From: G965207335 sp965222825
Lineage (GTDB): Bacteria > Pseudomonadota > Gammaproteobacteria > PS1 > Pseudothioglobaceae
Reading direction: 5' to 3'
NCBI GenBank assembly: GCA_965222825.1
Contig: OZ244964.1
Location: forward strand, 62,001 to 126,000
DNA: 64,000 nucleotides
Under the pieces are notes generated by a model, which saw nothing but the letters and a program-made list of their open reading frames with translations, was not told the origin of the DNA and ran no database searches. The translations under genes and the position numbers were made by a program. Positions 62,442-64,000 of the stretch are shown piece by piece (position 1 is the stretch's first letter; every line of letters starts with the position of its first letter).

Positions 62442-64000
62442 AATTAATTTATAGAAAAAATTATAAAGTCCCAAATTATTTAATTAAAACTACAGACTTA
62501 GTATTTGAATTATTTGAGGATAAAACCATAGTTAAAAATACTATGTGTTTTTATAAAAATCTAAAAAGTAAAGATAATAGCAGTAAATTATTTTTAAATG
62601 GTAAGTCATTAAAACTTATTAGTCTTAAAAAAGATAATAAAGAAATAGCCTATAAGATTAGCGATGATGGTATTACTATTAGCGGACTAACTAATAATTT
62701 TAATTTAGAGATAATAACAGAAATTTATCCGCATAAAAATACCAGTTTAAAGGGCTTATACAAGTCATCTGGTAATTTTTGCACTCAATGTGAAGCAGAA
62801 GGGTTTAGAAATATTAGTTATTATTTAGATAGACCAGATGTATTAAGTATTTGGAGTGTAATAATAATAGCCGATAAAAATAAATACCCAATATTATTGT
62901 CTAATGGTAATTTAATCCTAGATGATAAAACCAGTGTTAAATGGTATGACCCATATCCTAAACCTTGCTATTTATTTGCTCTAGTAGCTGGTGATTTTGC
63001 CGTTTTAACCGATATATTTATCACTAAATCTAATAAAAAAGTTCAGCTAAAAATATTCACTCAAAAGCATAATGCCCATAAAACAAGTTTTGCAATGTCA
63101 GCACTAAAAAAAGCTTTTTTATGGGATGAAGTCCGTTTTAATTTAGAATACGATTTAGATGTTTATATGATAGTAGCAGTGGATGATTTTAATATGGGTG
63201 CTATGGAAAATAAGGGCTTAAATATTTTTAATTCTAATTTTGTGCTTGCTGATACTAATACTACAACTGATAAAGATTTTATTAATATTAAGGCAGTAAT
63301 AGGGCACGAATATTTTCATAATTGGACTGGTAATCGTATAACTTGTAGAGATTGGTTTCAACTAAGTTTAAAAGAGGGTTTAACGGTATTTAGAGAGCAA
63401 GAATTTACCAGTGATGAGCATTCTAGAGCACTAAAAAGAATAGATGATGTATCGTTTTTAAGAAGCTCTCAGTTTGCAGAAGATAGTGGTGCTATGGCAC
63501 ATCCTGTTCGCCCTGAATCTTATTTAGCAGTAAATAATTTTTATACCCTAACAGTGTATGAAAAAGGTGCTGAGATTGTAAGAATGTTACATACTTTATT
63601 AGGTGAGAAGGTCTTTAAAAAAGCAATTAATTTATATTTAACAAAGTATGATTCTATGGCAGTTACTGTTGATGATTTTATTATGACAATGGAGCAAGCA
63701 TCTAATATTAATTTGCGACAATTTAAACTATGGTATAGTCAAATAGGCACCCCTGTTATTGATATTAGTACTAATTATGATAGTAAAAATAAAACCTTTA
63801 CTATTAACATCAAGCAAAAATTATCCAAAAATAATAATCCTTTTTATCTACCATTTAGTTATGCTTTATTTAGTAATAATGGCAATAAGATAATAGCAGA
63901 TACAGCAATAATTAAGAATGAAAAACAACAATTAAAATTCAACAATATTAGCACTAAGCCTATATGTTCTTATTTACGAGGATTTTCTGCACCAATTATT
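62438..64000 (+). CDS. pepN: Aminopeptidase N, partial (3' end beyond window)
   Basis: An M1-family zinc aminopeptidase, 521 codons visible of about 870. It has the substrate-binding GAMENKGLN motif (around 63200), then the zinc site HEYFHNWTGNRITCRDWFQLSLKEG (around 63305-63375) with HExxH and the distal Glu. TVYEKGAEIVRML follows. The N-terminal beta domain is complete. The ATG overlaps the cbbR stop (ATGA). Confidence 0.96.
   Translation, partial: MKLIYRKNYKVPNYLIKTTDLVFELFEDKTIVKNTMCFYKNLKSKDNSSKLFLNGKSLKLISLKKDNKEIAYKISDDGITISGLTNNFNLEIITEIYPHKNTSLKGLYKSSGNFCTQCEAEGFRNISYYLDRPDVLSIWSVIIIADKNKYPILLSNGNLILDDKTSVKWYDPYPKPCYLFALVAGDFAVLTDIFITKSNKKVQLKIFTQKHNAHKTSFAMSALKKAFLWDEVRFNLEYDLDVYMIVAVDDFNMGAMENKGLNIFNSNFVLADTNTTTDKDFINIKAVIGHEYFHNWTGNRITCRDWFQLSLKEGLTVFREQEFTSDEHSRALKRIDDVSFLRSSQFAEDSGAMAHPVRPESYLAVNNFYTLTVYEKGAEIVRMLHTLLGEKVFKKAINLYLTKYDSMAVTVDDFIMTMEQASNINLRQFKLWYSQIGTPVIDISTNYDSKNKTFTINIKQKLSKNNNPFYLPFSYALFSNNGNKIIADTAIIKNEKQQLKFNNISTKPICSYLRGFSAPII

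Overview
The window is strongly AT-rich, densely packed bacterial chromosome. Gene order and family content (dprA-smg-topA, yajC-secD-secF, Bat operon, clpB, pepN) fit a gammaproteobacterium. Several genes suggest a chemolithoautotrophic, probably sulfur-oxidising lifestyle: a CbbR-like LysR regulator, ribulose-phosphate 3-epimerase, PPi-dependent phosphofructokinase, membrane pyrophosphatase, a periplasmic DsrE-like protein, an SQR-like flavoprotein and a secreted rhodanese/metallo-beta-lactamase protein. The Thioglobus/SUP05/clam-symbiont type is a plausible guess. No rRNA gene is present, so this is inference only.

Layout. 1-11 kb: ftsK (3' end outside the window), trxB, a complete MITE, a DsrE-like gene, a relE remnant, argG, a DUF2914 gene, a long Sel1-repeat protein, a GNAT/N-acyl-amino-acid-synthase-like gene, adk and PPi-phosphofructokinase. 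11.1-27.9 kb: a surface-glycan island. It holds a GmhA-like isomerase, an SDR-PseC fusion, a Pse-type methylase, a NeuB-SpsF fusion, a 2OG-Fe(II) oxygenase, PseG plus two broken PseG pieces, two formyltransferases, a PIG-L deacetylase, PseI, a PFTS-motif polysaccharide protein and two MNT-HEPN toxin-antitoxin-like pairs. Together these point to a formylated or otherwise modified pseudaminic-acid-type sugar; pseB and pseH are not seen. 28-36 kb: tRNA-Val and the Bat operon (moxR, DUF58, DUF4381, batA, batB/C, batD). 35.7-42 kb: a broken restriction-endonuclease-like gene, an SQR-like flavoprotein, rpe, a restriction-modification pair, dprA and smg. 42-55 kb: topA, purE, ubiA, rluC, tatD, an AsmA-like gene, yajC-secD-secF, tRNA-Ala, mog, folK, tRNA-Phe and the rhodanese-MBL gene. 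55-64 kb: clpB, a cluster of four RiPP precursor genes, hppA, cbbR and pepN (truncated by the window end).

The most unusual content is a family of six small genes at three separate loci (28.1, 37.6 and 57.8-59.3 kb). They share an NHLP-like (nitrile-hydratase-related) leader ending near an N-A-A-S/G motif. Each is followed by a different Gly/Ser/Ala/Thr/Val-rich core with one to three cysteines. They look like precursors of proteusin-type RiPPs, with no maturation enzyme beside any of them. The four-gene locus is a two-gene unit duplicated without visible change over 719 nt and preceded by a near-consensus promoter.

Other structure not explained by genes: a near-identical 19-bp palindrome before both trxB and cbbR; a 95-bp MITE with perfect 15-bp inverted ends and a 5-bp target duplication; a 14-nt interspersed repeat present three times between genes; and several gene remnants that record rearrangement in the glycan island.
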